This document shows positions 15,727 to 22,936 of a stretch of DNA of 64,000 nucleotides, in pieces. The stretch comes from Clostridiales bacterium. GTDB lineage: Bacteria; Actinomycetota; Coriobacteriia; Anaerosomatales; SLCP01. Below the pieces are notes generated by a model. That model saw only the letters and a list, made by a program, of their open reading frames with translations, had not been told where the DNA came from and searched no databases. The stretch is taken from positions 62,001 through 126,000 of the forward strand of contig JAGXSG010000007.1 in assembly GCA_018333995.1 (NCBI GenBank), given 5' to 3'. The stretch's first letter is position 1. Each line of letters opens with the position of its first letter. A program made the translations under genes and the position numbers.

Positions 15727-17943
15727 ATGGCTCGCTCGAAGCGAGATAGTATCTTTTCCGTCGTTGCGCGCGGGCTGCTGTGTGCCGCTCTGGTTGTGAC
15801 TGTGGTGCCTGCGGTTGCGCCCGCGGTTGCGTCGCAAAGTGTTGTCGCGGGTGAGTCCGCCGTCGGCGTAAAGCAGGCGCGTCTCGCAGACGCTTTGGTG
15901 CGGGATGACTTGACGGGTGGTATGACCGCTCTTTCGGTGCCCGAGTTCTCCTCGGCGGTGCCGATAGGCCCTGGCGCAACGGTCGGCTTGCTCGCCGCGG
16001 ACGAGGCCTCGGACGTTTACAGCATTACTCTCAGTGCCGATCAGCGCGTCGCGATCGAGCTTACCGGTGTGTCGGGTACGAACTTCGACCTCTACCTTTA
16101 CCGGCAACCTCACTCCTTGGGCGTTGTTGCTTCCTCTTTGCTCGACGCGTATCCCGAGCGCATCGTCTACGACGTGCGCGCGCCGCACGCGGGGACGTAC
16201 TACGTTGTAGTCGAGCGATTCTCAGGGATCGGCGCCTACACGCTCAACGTTGCTACCGCAGCGGCGCCTGTCTTAGGGCCCATTCACTCGATTCCTGGTG
16301 TGACGTACACACCGCCATCGGTGACCGGACAGCTCGATCGGGGAACCGAGCCCGATCACGTCTACGCGATCGAGGTGGCTGGCGGACAGCGCCTGTCGGT
16401 TGCCATGTCCGCTACCGGAGGAGATGCGGACGTATTTTTGTTCGGACCCGGTGCGACCGACGTCACGACCGACACCCCGGTCGCCGGAGCGGCGACACCG
16501 GACAATCCTGAGTTTCTCTTCTACGACGTGCCTCTCGGTGCTGGCGGCACGTACTACCTGAACGTGTGGGCGGCCTCAGGTTCGCCCTTGTATGAACTCT
16601 CGGCAACCGTTGCGCCCACGCCTGCTCCCGGTGCCGAGGCAGAGATTCCCGGGGTCGCCGTGAGCGCCTCGCCCGTGGTGAACGCGTTGGGTAGCACCGG
16701 GGCCACGTATGTCTACGCGCTGCCCGCCGCCCTCGTTGGCGAGCGCATCACGCTCTCGCTTTCGGGTGAGAGCACCACAGACTTCGACCTTCGCTTGTTC
16801 GCGCCTGGCACTGCGTCGGTTCACACCGGTTTGCCGGTCGCGCAAAGCAGGCTCCCATACTATCCTGACGTGATCACATATGATGTTCCGGTAGGCGCAG
16901 GCGGCGTCTACTACGTTCAGGTTAGCTCGTTTCGTGGCGCTGGTGCGTTTGCTCTCACGTGGTCGATTGGCCCGCGCACGCACGCCTCGGTGCAGCGCCT
17001 CTCAGGACAGGATCGTTACTTAACCGCCGTCGATATCTCGCGCAAAACGTTTGCAGCGGGGTCGTGTGAGACAGTCATTCTCGCGACGGGTGCTGACTTC
17101 CCCGACGCCCTTGCTGCGTCTGGTCTTGCCGGAGCGTACGGCTCTCCGGTACTGCTTACCCCGCGCACGGGTCTGCCTGCTGAAGTCCTCGCTGAGATGA
17201 CCCGTCTTGGTGCGAAGAGGGTTCTCATCATCGGGGGTACCTCGGCAGTAGGTGCGGACGTCGAGACGGCGCTGAGAAGCGAGTTTGGCCGTGTCAACGT
17301 CGAACGCGTCTGGGGTTCTGATCGCTTTGCGACTGCAGCTGCCGTCGCTTCGGCGACGATCGCGGAAGTCAACCGCGCGGGACTCGACTGGAACGGTATC
17401 GCGTTCATCGTCCGTCACGATGGTTTCGCTGATGCGCTCGCGGTTGCTCCGCTTGCCTACGCACGCAAGATTCCGGTGCTCATGACACGTCCGCTCGGTC
17501 CCCTCAGTTCCAGCACACGCACGGCGCTTACCTCTATCAAAGCCGAAGAGGCCCTCATGGTTGGCGGAACAGCGGCCATCGCCGATTCGGTCGCCACGGA
17601 GCTTAGAGGTGTTACTGGCATCCAGCGGGTCGACCGTATCGGCGGCAAGGATCGATTCGAGACTGCGGCAAAGGTTGCCGAGTACGCGCTCAGGTTTCAC
17701 TGGGCTGACACCGGCGTAGTAGGGGTAGCAACTGGCCGCGGCTTCGCCGACGCGCTTTCCGGCGGCTCGTCTGCCGGTGCGGCTGGCGGTGTCCTGCTGC
17801 TAACCAACACCGGCTCGCTACCAGTGCCGAGCTCGGGCTTCCTGCAGACACACCGTCACCGGATTAACGCCGTACATGTGTACGGTGGCACGTCCGCGGT
17901 TTCCAACGACGTTGTCGACGAGATCTCACGCATCGCTCCGTAG
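15727..17943 (+). CDS. secreted protein with PPC-like domains and three CWB2 cell wall-binding repeats
   Basis: A 738-residue exported protein. It begins with a positively charged stretch and a hydrophobic signal segment (about residues 15-37) ending near AVASQS. Three related beta-sandwich units of the pre-peptidase C-terminal kind follow (about 65-175, 205-300, 310-415), each with YDVPxGAGGxYYxxV or a close variant. The last 320 residues are three CWB2 repeats, marked by RLSGQDRYLTAVDI, WGSDRFATAAAVA and IGGKDRFETAAKVAE and by FADALA and GGTxAV motifs; such triplets bind anionic wall polymers. No catalytic domain is seen, so an adhesive or structural surface role is likely. ATG 15727 has GAGGGG ten bases upstream; GTG 15718 also fits. 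It precedes wecB and galE, which supply glycan precursors. Confidence 0.85.
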   Translation: MARSKRDSIFSVVARGLLCAALVVTVVPAVAPAVASQSVVAGESAVGVKQARLADALVRDDLTGGMTALSVPEFSSAVPIGPGATVGLLAADEASDVYSITLSADQRVAIELTGVSGTNFDLYLYRQPHSLGVVASSLLDAYPERIVYDVRAPHAGTYYVVVERFSGIGAYTLNVATAAAPVLGPIHSIPGVTYTPPSVTGQLDRGTEPDHVYAIEVAGGQRLSVAMSATGGDADVFLFGPGATDVTTDTPVAGAATPDNPEFLFYDVPLGAGGTYYLNVWAASGSPLYELSATVAPTPAPGAEAEIPGVAVSASPVVNALGSTGATYVYALPAALVGERITLSLSGESTTDFDLRLFAPGTASVHTGLPVAQSRLPYYPDVITYDVPVGAGGVYYVQVSSFRGAGAFALTWSIGPRTHASVQRLSGQDRYLTAVDISRKTFAAGSCETVILATGADFPDALAASGLAGAYGSPVLLTPRTGLPAEVLAEMTRLGAKRVLIIGGTSAVGADVETALRSEFGRVNVERVWGSDRFATAAAVASATIAEVNRAGLDWNGIAFIVRHDGFADALAVAPLAYARKIPVLMTRPLGPLSSSTRTALTSIKAEEALMVGGTAAIADSVATELRGVTGIQRVDRIGGKDRFETAAKVAEYALRFHWADTGVVGVATGRGFADALSGGSSAGAAGGVLLLTNTGSLPVPSSGFLQTHRHRINAVHVYGGTSAVSNDVVDEISRIAP

Positions 17944-17991
17944 CGAACTGATACCATCGGTACTGCCAGTTGCCGTTACGAGAGGAATCAC

Positions 17992-19083
17992 ATGCGGCTG
18001 ATCGTCGTTGTCGGCGCGCGCCCCAACTTCATTAAGGTGGGACCGCTCATGCCCGCGTTTGCCTCGGCCGGGATTGAGGCGCGCCTCGCACACACCGGTC
18101 AACACTACGACGCCGCCATGAGCGACGTCTTCTTCACCGACCTCGATATCCCTGAGCCCACGTGGTTTCTCGGCGTAGGGTCGGGAACGCACGCGGTGCA
18201 GACTGGCAAGGCGATGATGGCGCTCGAGGAGCTCTTCATCGCCGAGAACCCCGATGCCGTCATGGTCGTGGGCGACGTGAACTCCACGCTCGCTGGAGCG
18301 CTTGCCGCGAGCAAGCTGCACATCCCGGTCGTCCACCTTGAGGCGGGTCTGCGTTCCGGCGACATGTCGATGCCCGAGGAGATCAACCGCCTCGTCGCCG
18401 ACCAGCTTTCCGCTATGCATCTCACGCCTGGGCGCGACGCCGACGATAACCTTGTGGCCGAAGGTGTAGAACGCCGCCGCATTCACTTTGTCGGCAACAT
18501 CATGGCCGAGAGCGTGCTTCGCAATGCCGTCCGGGTCGAAAGCCGCGAAGTGTGCCGCGGCTACGGGCTCGAGCCGGGATCCTACGTGCTCGCGACGGTG
18601 CACCGGCCGGAGAACACCGACCACCCCGAGCGGCTCGCCGCCATTGCGAGCGCGTTCATGGCGATAGAACTACCGGTGCTCTTTCCGGCACATCCGCGCA
18701 CGAAACCGCTGCTTGCCTTGGCTGGACTCACCGATGAGGCGCGCACGTACGTGGTTGACCCCGTTGGCTACCTCGACATGCTCGCGCTTCAGCGCGACGC
18801 TGCCGCTATCGTGACTGACTCTGGAGGTGTGCAGGAGGAGTCGTGTGTGCTCGGCACGCCGTGCGTGACCGTGCGACGCAACACTGAGCGCGGCATTACC
18901 GTCACCGTGGGCGCGAACCGGCTCGTGACCGCGGAGACGTCGGCGGTTCTCACCGGTATCGAAGATGCACTCGCCTCGTCGCGCGACTGGGAGCGCCCGG
19001 AGCGATGGGATAGTGAGGTCGCCGGGCGGGTGGTGGCAGCACTCCAGGGCGGCATAATTCCACTTCAGGGATTGGATGCTTGA
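17992..19083 (+). CDS. wecB: UDP-N-acetylglucosamine 2-epimerase, non-hydrolysing (WecB)
   Basis: Interconverts UDP-GlcNAc and UDP-ManNAc in the cytoplasm, supplying ManNAc for wall polymers or surface glycans. The 363-residue GT-B-fold enzyme shows GARPNFIKVGPLM at the N-terminus, HLEAGLRSGDMSMPEEINR with the catalytic acidic residues, ATVHRPENTD, and VTDSGGVQEESCVLGTPCVT with TERG in the UDP-binding C-terminal domain. These mark the non-hydrolysing form rather than NeuC. GAGAGGA precedes ATG 17992 by seven bases. The gene ends ten bases before galE, likely one transcript, and the pair lies after a CWB2 surface protein. Confidence 0.93.
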   Translation: MRLIVVVGARPNFIKVGPLMPAFASAGIEARLAHTGQHYDAAMSDVFFTDLDIPEPTWFLGVGSGTHAVQTGKAMMALEELFIAENPDAVMVVGDVNSTLAGALAASKLHIPVVHLEAGLRSGDMSMPEEINRLVADQLSAMHLTPGRDADDNLVAEGVERRRIHFVGNIMAESVLRNAVRVESREVCRGYGLEPGSYVLATVHRPENTDHPERLAAIASAFMAIELPVLFPAHPRTKPLLALAGLTDEARTYVVDPVGYLDMLALQRDAAAIVTDSGGVQEESCVLGTPCVTVRRNTERGITVTVGANRLVTAETSAVLTGIEDALASSRDWERPERWDSEVAGRVVAALQGGIIPLQGLDA

Positions 19084-19093
19084 TGTGGCGCGC

Positions 19094-20068
19094 ATGAGGA
19101 TCTGTGTCACTGGGGGCGCAGGCTACATCGGTTCGATCACCGCGCGTCACCTGATCGACTCCGGGCACGATGTCGTGGTGCTCGACTCACTGGTGCGTGG
19201 GCGCGCCGAGGCGGTCGACCCGCGCGCGCGATTCGTGCGTGGCGACATCGGCGACATTACCGCTCTCGACGACGCGCTACCCGGTTGCGACGCCGTGATG
19301 CACCTCGCGGGTCTCATCGAGGTTGCCGAGTCGCAGCGCGAGCCGGGTGCGTACTTCGACGTCAACACCGCTCGGCCGGTGCTCATGCTCGAAGCGATGA
19401 GACGCCACACCATCCCCGCCATTGTGTTTAGCTCCACAGCGGCGGTCTACGGCGAGCCCGAGAGCGTTCCCATCATCGAGGACGCCCCCACTCGGCCAAT
19501 CAACACCTACGGCGCCACTAAGCTCATGTTCGAGCAGATGCTTGACGCCTACGGAACCGCTCACGGAATCAGGTCTGTCCGCTTCCGGTACTTCAACGTC
19601 GCGGGCGCGTGGCCGGACGCCTCTCTCGGCGAGGCCCACGATCCTGAGACCCACATCATTCCGCGCATCTTGCAGGCCATGGGAAGCGGGCAACGCGAGT
19701 TCGAGGTATTTGGCGACGATTACTCCACGCCCGATGGCACGTGCGTCCGCGATTACATCCACGTGTGCGATCTTGCCGAGGCGCACCGTCTTGGCCTCGA
19801 ACACCTTCACGCCGGCGGTGATGGTGGCGTCTTCAACCTCGGCAACGGACAGGGCTACTCCAACCTCGAGGTGGTTCGCGCCTGCGCCGAGGTCACCGGA
19901 GTCGACATTGAAGTACGCACCGGGCCGAGGAGAGCGGGTGACCCGGCCGTGCTTGTCGCCTCGGCGGATCGTGCGCGTGCGGAACTCGGCTGGATACCGG
20001 CGCGCGGCGAGCTGCATACCATGATCGCCGACGCATGGCGGTGGCACAGCGTTAGCCCACAGCGTTAG
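19094..20068 (+). CDS. galE: UDP-glucose 4-epimerase (GalE)
   Basis: Interconverts UDP-Glc and UDP-Gal with tightly bound NAD. The 324-residue SDR enzyme has VTGGAGYIGS at the N-terminus, HLAGLIEVAESQREPGAYF, SSTAAVYGEPE, NTYGATKLMFE with the catalytic Tyr and Lys, RYFNVAGAWPD and RDYIHVCDLAEAH; this last set is typical of true GalE. ATG 19094 matches the normal family start; ATG 19076 would begin inside wecB. The last codons lie in a perfect 13-base tandem duplication that includes the stop codon, so the C-terminus (SVSPQR) may recently have changed. The tRNA-Val gene begins 61 bases later. Confidence 0.92.
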   Translation: MRICVTGGAGYIGSITARHLIDSGHDVVVLDSLVRGRAEAVDPRARFVRGDIGDITALDDALPGCDAVMHLAGLIEVAESQREPGAYFDVNTARPVLMLEAMRRHTIPAIVFSSTAAVYGEPESVPIIEDAPTRPINTYGATKLMFEQMLDAYGTAHGIRSVRFRYFNVAGAWPDASLGEAHDPETHIIPRILQAMGSGQREFEVFGDDYSTPDGTCVRDYIHVCDLAEAHRLGLEHLHAGGDGGVFNLGNGQGYSNLEVVRACAEVTGVDIEVRTGPRRAGDPAVLVASADRARAELGWIPARGELHTMIADAWRWHSVSPQR

Positions 20069-20070
20069 CC
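20045..20070 (+). repeat. perfect 13-bp tandem duplication at the galE stop
   Basis: CACAGCGTTAGCC occurs twice back to back (20045-20057, 20058-20070). The first copy is read in a frame without a stop and the second supplies the TAG, so the duplication alters the last few residues of GalE. Confidence 0.9.
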
Positions 20071-20072
20071 TC

Positions 20073-20100
20073 TGGAACTCACGTGTGGGAATGGTAGAAT
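20073..20100 (+). promoter_or_regulatory. possible promoter of the tRNA-Val gene
   Basis: TAGAAT at 20095-20100 is a good -10 box about 23 bases before the predicted start of the mature tRNA region. The best -35 candidate, TGGAAC at 20073-20078 with 16-base spacing, is weak. Confidence 0.4.
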
Positions 20101-20129
20101 GACTTTCGCCGCCAACGCGGCACCCAAGC

Positions 20130-20204
20130 GGGCGATTAACTCAGCGGGAGAGTGCTACCTTCACACGGTAGAAGTCACTGGTTCAAATCCAGTATCGCCC
20201 ACCA
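20130..20204 (+). tRNA. tRNA-Val (anticodon CAC)
   Basis: Acceptor stem GGGCGAT (20130-20136) pairs with ATCGCCC (20194-20200), followed by A and an encoded CCA (20202-20204). The D arm has AACTCAGCGGGAGAGT, the anticodon stem is CTACC/GGTAG around loop TTCACAC, giving anticodon CAC for the GUG codon, and the T arm is ACTGG-TTCAAAT-CCAGT. The 3' end begins a repeat that recurs at 24.25 kb, so this gene is the likely integration site of the island that follows. Confidence 0.95.
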
Positions 20205-20268
20205 TGGATCACAGTGCGCCCCTTCGGGGTCTCCGCGGAGATATTCGAAGGGGCGTTTTAGCTGGTAG
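20197..20268 (+). repeat. left copy of the island-flanking repeat (possible attL)
   Basis: Starts in the last bases of the tRNA (GCCCACCA) and runs through GATCACAGTGCGCCC, a hairpin and GCTGGTAG. The right copy at 24252-24336 has the same elements in the same order and orientation; differences are a few substitutions and two short insertions. The hairpin is kept in both, with base changes that mostly preserve pairing. Confidence 0.75.
20216..20259 (+). terminator. rho-independent terminator behind tRNA-Val
   Basis: GCGCCCCTTCG (20216-20226) pairs with CGAAGGGGCG plus T (20246-20256), with an inner TCTC/GAGA stem, followed by TTTTA. It would end the tRNA transcript. The same structure occurs in the right copy of the repeat. 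Confidence 0.7.
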
Positions 20269-20627
20269 GAGCCGATAGCGCAGTCGGTGAGCTCGGCGTT
20301 CAAAACTGCGGCATTGAGAAGGTGGCGCTTGCCTTCGGTGTCAGCTGTCGCGAACTGCGACCATGCGCTCGTCGCGGCCCTGGCTACCGCCTCGACCTGC
20401 CAGTAACGTTTATTTCGCAGACGACTCCTTGCGCCGCACGCCATGCGGGAGTTTCCAGGTGGGAAGGTCCATGAGAGCTTGGGCAGCACCCGACCACAGC
20501 CACGCTCGCCTTGACCCGAGAAGCACCCTGGTCACGCATGATCTTGTTGCCAGATGCTGTTATGCGGACTACGTACTCATCGTTAGTCAGATGACCCCGA
20601 AGGATTGACTAGTTGTAGCCTGTGGAA

Positions 20628-20633
20628 TACACT
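20628..20633 (+). promoter_or_regulatory. -10 box of a leaderless promoter for the RelE-like toxin
   Basis: TACACT lies exactly six bases before GTG 20640, the same TAnnnT-N6-start layout as abiEi and the ABC-F gene. It favours 20640 over GTG 20622 as the toxin start. Confidence 0.5.
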
Positions 20634-20639
20634 CGTCGT

Positions 20640-20942
20640 GTGATTGAGATTCGCAGAACAGACGAGTTCGACGAGTGGCTGGCGCGGCTCCGCGACGCCC
20701 AGGGCAGGCAGCGCATCCTCGCGCGGATCACCCGGCTCTCCTTCGGGAACCCCGGAGACGTGAAGCCGGTCGGCGATGGAGTGAGCGAGATGCGCGTCCC
20801 GCACGGCCCCGGGTACCGCGTGTACTTCACTCGGCGAGGCGAGCTGTTTGTGGTCTTGCTCATAGGCGGGGACAAGTCCTCGCAGGATAAGGACATCGCC
20901 AAGGCCAAGCAGTTGGCCGCCGGACTCGGAGAGGATGACTGA
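20640..20942 (+). CDS. RelE/ParE-superfamily toxin (HigB-like 'addiction module killer' family)
   Basis: A 100-residue toxin. The family pattern is clear: IEIRRTDEFDEWLARLRD, then ARITRLSFGNPGDVKPVGDGV, EMRVPHGPGYRVYF and LLIGGDKSSQDKDIAKAK. These belong to the COG3657-type group, always paired with a small HTH antidote encoded downstream; members are presumed ribosome-dependent mRNA interferases. GTG 20640 is chosen because it matches the family's usual start and has a -10 box six bases ahead; GTG 20622 adds six residues. The antidote gene begins two bases after its stop. It is the first gene of the island after the tRNA and recombinase relic. Confidence 0.85.
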   Translation: MIEIRRTDEFDEWLARLRDAQGRQRILARITRLSFGNPGDVKPVGDGVSEMRVPHGPGYRVYFTRRGELFVVLLIGGDKSSQDKDIAKAKQLAAGLGEDD

Positions 20943-20943
20943 G

Positions 20944-21234
20944 ATGGCGCACACGAAGACGAAGCTGTTCGACGCAGTCGACTACCTCAAGACCGAAGAC
21001 GATATGATCGGCTACCTTGAGGCCGCGTTCGAGGAAGACGATCCACGTGTGGTTGCGGCTGCTCTCGGCGACATCGCCCGGGCCAAAGGAATGAGCCAGG
21101 TGGCGCGCGAGGCCGGACTGGGGCGCGAGTCGCTCTATAGGTCGCTCTCTGCTGAGGGTAACCCTGAGCTCGGCACGATCATGAAGGTCATGCGCTCACT
21201 AGGACTGAGTCTCCACGCTCGTAGGTGCGCTTAG
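20944..21234 (+). CDS. HigA-like HTH antitoxin (addiction module antidote protein)
   Basis: The 96-residue partner of the preceding toxin. It begins KTKLFDAVDYLKTEDDMIGYLEAAFEE, the region expected to wrap the toxin, and continues with an XRE-type helix-turn-helix (ALGDIARAKGMSQVAREAGL, then GRESLYRSLS). The end, GTIMKVMRSLGLSLHARR, closes the HTH fold. This antidote family normally follows its toxin, as here. ATG 20944 has GGAGAGG nine bases upstream; ATG 20935 overlaps the toxin stop and lies too close to that site. It probably represses its own promoter at 20.63 kb. Confidence 0.87.
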   Translation: MAHTKTKLFDAVDYLKTEDDMIGYLEAAFEEDDPRVVAAALGDIARAKGMSQVAREAGLGRESLYRSLSAEGNPELGTIMKVMRSLGLSLHARRCA

Positions 21235-21372
21235 CCGTCAATGACTAACAAAGGCATCGACGCAGACAAACCGGTCGTGTGAGGTATTCGCGACTTGGAA
21301 TCCAGGCGTGGCCGGATTGCTGGTCATACCTAGCACGTTGGACATGCAAGAGACTGGGCACCACCGCAGCTA

Positions 21373-21395
21373 CGATGTATACTCACGATGTACAT
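21373..21395 (+). promoter_or_regulatory. vapBC promoter with direct-repeat operator
   Basis: The -10 box TATACT (21378-21383) is straddled by two CGATGTA repeats (21373-21379, 21386-21392) 13 bases apart, and ATGTACAT (21388-21395) is a small palindrome. Such short repeats at about one-turn spacing are typical targets of ribbon-helix-helix antitoxins, so autoregulation by VapB is likely. The 140 bases before it show nothing else. Confidence 0.5.
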
Positions 21396-21411
21396 TCATC
21401 GGAGGTGCATC

Positions 21412-21666
21412 ATGCGGCGAACTCAGATCTACCTTACGGATCGTGAGCAGAAGGCGGTCAAGGCGATCGCGCGACGCCTGGGCACGACCCAGAGCGAAGT
21501 GATTCGCACAGCAGTCGACCGGTTCATCGACCGCGAGAGTTCGGCGGGTCGGCTCGATTTGATTCGCAGCGCGAAAGGACTGTGGAGGGATCGCCAGGAC
21601 TTGCTTGACGCAGATGCTTTGCGAAGCGAGTGGGATCGGCTGGATGCTGGGGCTGACCGCTCATGA
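21412..21666 (+). CDS. vapB: VapB-type ribbon-helix-helix antitoxin
   Basis: An 84-residue antitoxin. The N-terminal ribbon-helix-helix is RRTQIYLTDREQKAVKAIAR followed by RLGTTQSEVIRTAVDRFI, which dimerises and binds DNA. The C-terminal tail, with GLWRDRQDLLDADALRSEWDR, has the Trp/Arg-rich pattern that sits in the VapC active site. ATG 21412 follows GGAGGTG at six bases. The stop overlaps the toxin start (ATGA). Its leader (GGAGGTGCATCATG) is shared almost exactly with the Phd and MntA antitoxin genes of this island. Confidence 0.88.
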   Translation: MRRTQIYLTDREQKAVKAIARRLGTTQSEVIRTAVDRFIDRESSAGRLDLIRSAKGLWRDRQDLLDADALRSEWDRLDAGADRS

Positions 21667-22052
21667 CGACGAAGCGCCTCCTTCTCGACACTGATGTGAT
21701 CATTGAGTACCTGCGCGGGCGCGACGAGGCGATCCGGTACGTGGAATCCCTGGAAGACGAACTGTACGTCTCGGCGATCACGGTGGCGGAGTTGTACTCG
21801 GGCGCGAAAGGCATCGATGAGGAGGAGGCGCTCGAGCGGTTCCTCGACGCGTTCGAGGTCATCCCGGTTGACCGGGCGCTCGCCCGTCTCGGAGGTATCT
21901 GCAGACAGCGCTACCGACCGGCCCACGGCACCGGACTCGCTGATGCGATTGTCGCCGCATCGGCCGATTCCGTTGGTGCGGTGCTCGTGACGTTCAACAA
22001 GCGACATTTCTCCATGATGAAGGACGTGGTCGTTCCGTACAGTCGCAGTTGA
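21663..22052 (+). CDS. vapC: VapC-type PIN-domain ribonuclease toxin
   Basis: A 129-residue PIN-domain endoribonuclease. The metal-binding acidic residues are in place: LLLDTDVIIEYL near residue 9, VSAITVAELYSGA with the Glu near residue 43, GTGLADAIVAASA with the Asp, and LVTFNKRHF in the last strand. VapC toxins cut initiator tRNA or rRNA; the target here is unknown. It starts four bases within the end of vapB and should be co-translated. The active site is complete, so the module looks functional. From 22053 to 22223 there is no recognisable gene. Confidence 0.9.
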   Translation: MTTKRLLLDTDVIIEYLRGRDEAIRYVESLEDELYVSAITVAELYSGAKGIDEEEALERFLDAFEVIPVDRALARLGGICRQRYRPAHGTGLADAIVAASADSVGAVLVTFNKRHFSMMKDVVVPYSRS

Positions 22053-22223
22053 GTGATGTCGAACACGCGCATCAGGCCTGCGCGCACGAGAGTGGCAGGC
22101 AGAATGGTTGTAACCCGAGGGCACCCTCTGAGCCCGCCACTGATCTGGCCGCGGCTGCAGGTCAAGCCTAATGCGTTCGACTACACCAGCGGACGAGCTG
22201 TTGCGAAGGATAGGTGAGCGATC

Positions 22224-22457
22224 ATGAGTACCATCAGTCTGCGTCTGCCCGAGTCGCTGCACAACAAGGTGCGCGAACTCGCAAAAGAAGAGAACGTCTC
22301 GATCAACCAGCTCATCACTACCGCGCTCGCGGAGAAGATGGCGGCGCTCATGACGGTCGCGTACCTCGAAGAGCGCGCTACCAGTGGTGACCGGGCTAAG
22401 TTCGAGCGCGCCATGGGCAAGGTTTGCGATGTCGAGCCGGATGAAGCAGACGTCTGA
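22224..22457 (+). CDS. orphan ribbon-helix-helix antitoxin (HicB-like family)
   Basis: A 77-residue protein beginning STISLRLPESLHNKVRELAK, a clear ribbon-helix-helix, continuing with NVSINQLITTALAEKMAAL and ending EERATSGDRAKFERAMGKV, then a short acidic tail. Relatives are antitoxins normally followed at once by a toxin gene, often a PIN protein. Here the next 191 bases contain no open frame of that kind, and the next gene starts a different module. ATG 22224 is preceded by TAGGTGAG. It may be what remains after loss of its toxin, or it may act on another module's toxin. Confidence 0.75.
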   Translation: MSTISLRLPESLHNKVRELAKEENVSINQLITTALAEKMAALMTVAYLEERATSGDRAKFERAMGKVCDVEPDEADV

Positions 22458-22596
22458 TCAGTAGAACAAGCATCAGCGGGCGGCAGCGCGCGCGGGAATC
22501 AAGCCTGCGGGTGGGCCACCGCTCACTCGCCGCGCGTTAGCGACACGAGTAATTCGAGTCCGGACGCGCGAGACTCCCGTAAGCGAACGCGCTCTC

Positions 22597-22625
22597 TTGA
22601 CGTGAGTCACCATCGTGTACACAAT
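22597..22625 (+). promoter_or_regulatory. phd-PIN promoter with TGTACA operator core
   Basis: TTGACG (22597-22602) and CACAAT (22620-22625) are 17 bases apart. The palindrome GTGTACAC (22615-22622) overlaps the -10 box. TGTACA is the known core of operators bound by YefM/Phd-type antitoxins, so repression by the encoded antitoxin fits. The bases from 22458 to this site hold no other recognisable feature. Confidence 0.6.
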
Positions 22626-22648
22626 AGTGTCACGATTGGAGGCACATC

Positions 22649-22936
22649 ATGAAGTTCATCAGCGTCCGGGATCTCCGCGGAAAGTCTGCTGACATCTGGC
22701 GCGACCTGCCGGATGAGCGCGAGATGGTCGTCACCAGCAATGGGCGACCCGTCGCCATATTGGCAGCGGTCAACGAGTCCAACCTGGAAGAGTCACTCGC
22801 GGCGTTTCGTCAGGCACGCGCTGTCGATGCGGTTGCCGCTATGCAGCGTCGCTCGGTTGCCCGCGGAACAGATGCGCTGTCCCAAGCTGAGATCGACGCG
22901 GAGGTAGCTGCGGTCCGCAAGGCCCGTGTCCGTTGA
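22649..22936 (+). CDS. Phd/YefM-family antitoxin
   Basis: A 95-residue antitoxin whose N-terminal DNA-binding domain reads MKFISVRDLRGKSADIW, then EREMVVTSNGRPVAILA, the Phd/YefM fold signature. The C-terminal half (EESLAAFRQARAVDAVAAMQ onwards) is helical and charged, as expected for the toxin-binding tail that is disordered when free. GGAGG at 22639-22643 precedes ATG 22649. The stop overlaps the PIN toxin's TTG start (TTGA). The promoter upstream contains the TGTACA core that YefM/Phd proteins recognise. Confidence 0.87.
   Translation: MKFISVRDLRGKSADIWRDLPDEREMVVTSNGRPVAILAAVNESNLEESLAAFRQARAVDAVAAMQRRSVARGTDALSQAEIDAEVAAVRKARVR

Larger units (their letters stand above)
20175..20489 (-). 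pseudogene. C-terminal relic of a serine recombinase, running into the tRNA gene
   Basis: Read on the minus strand, about 104 codons end inside the tRNA. The stretch FATADTEGKRHLLNAAVLNA, followed soon by SYQLKRPFEYL, resembles the very C-terminus of large serine recombinases, where a KR-x-LLN helix is followed by a strand and an LK-x-PF motif before the stop. The catalytic N-terminal domain and zinc ribbon are missing; upstream on the minus strand (20490-20640) there is no continuation in any frame. Its C-terminal end facing the tRNA is the usual integrase arrangement. Recognition is by motif memory only. Together with the terminator it fills the 417 bases between the tRNA and the first island gene. 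Confidence 0.5.
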
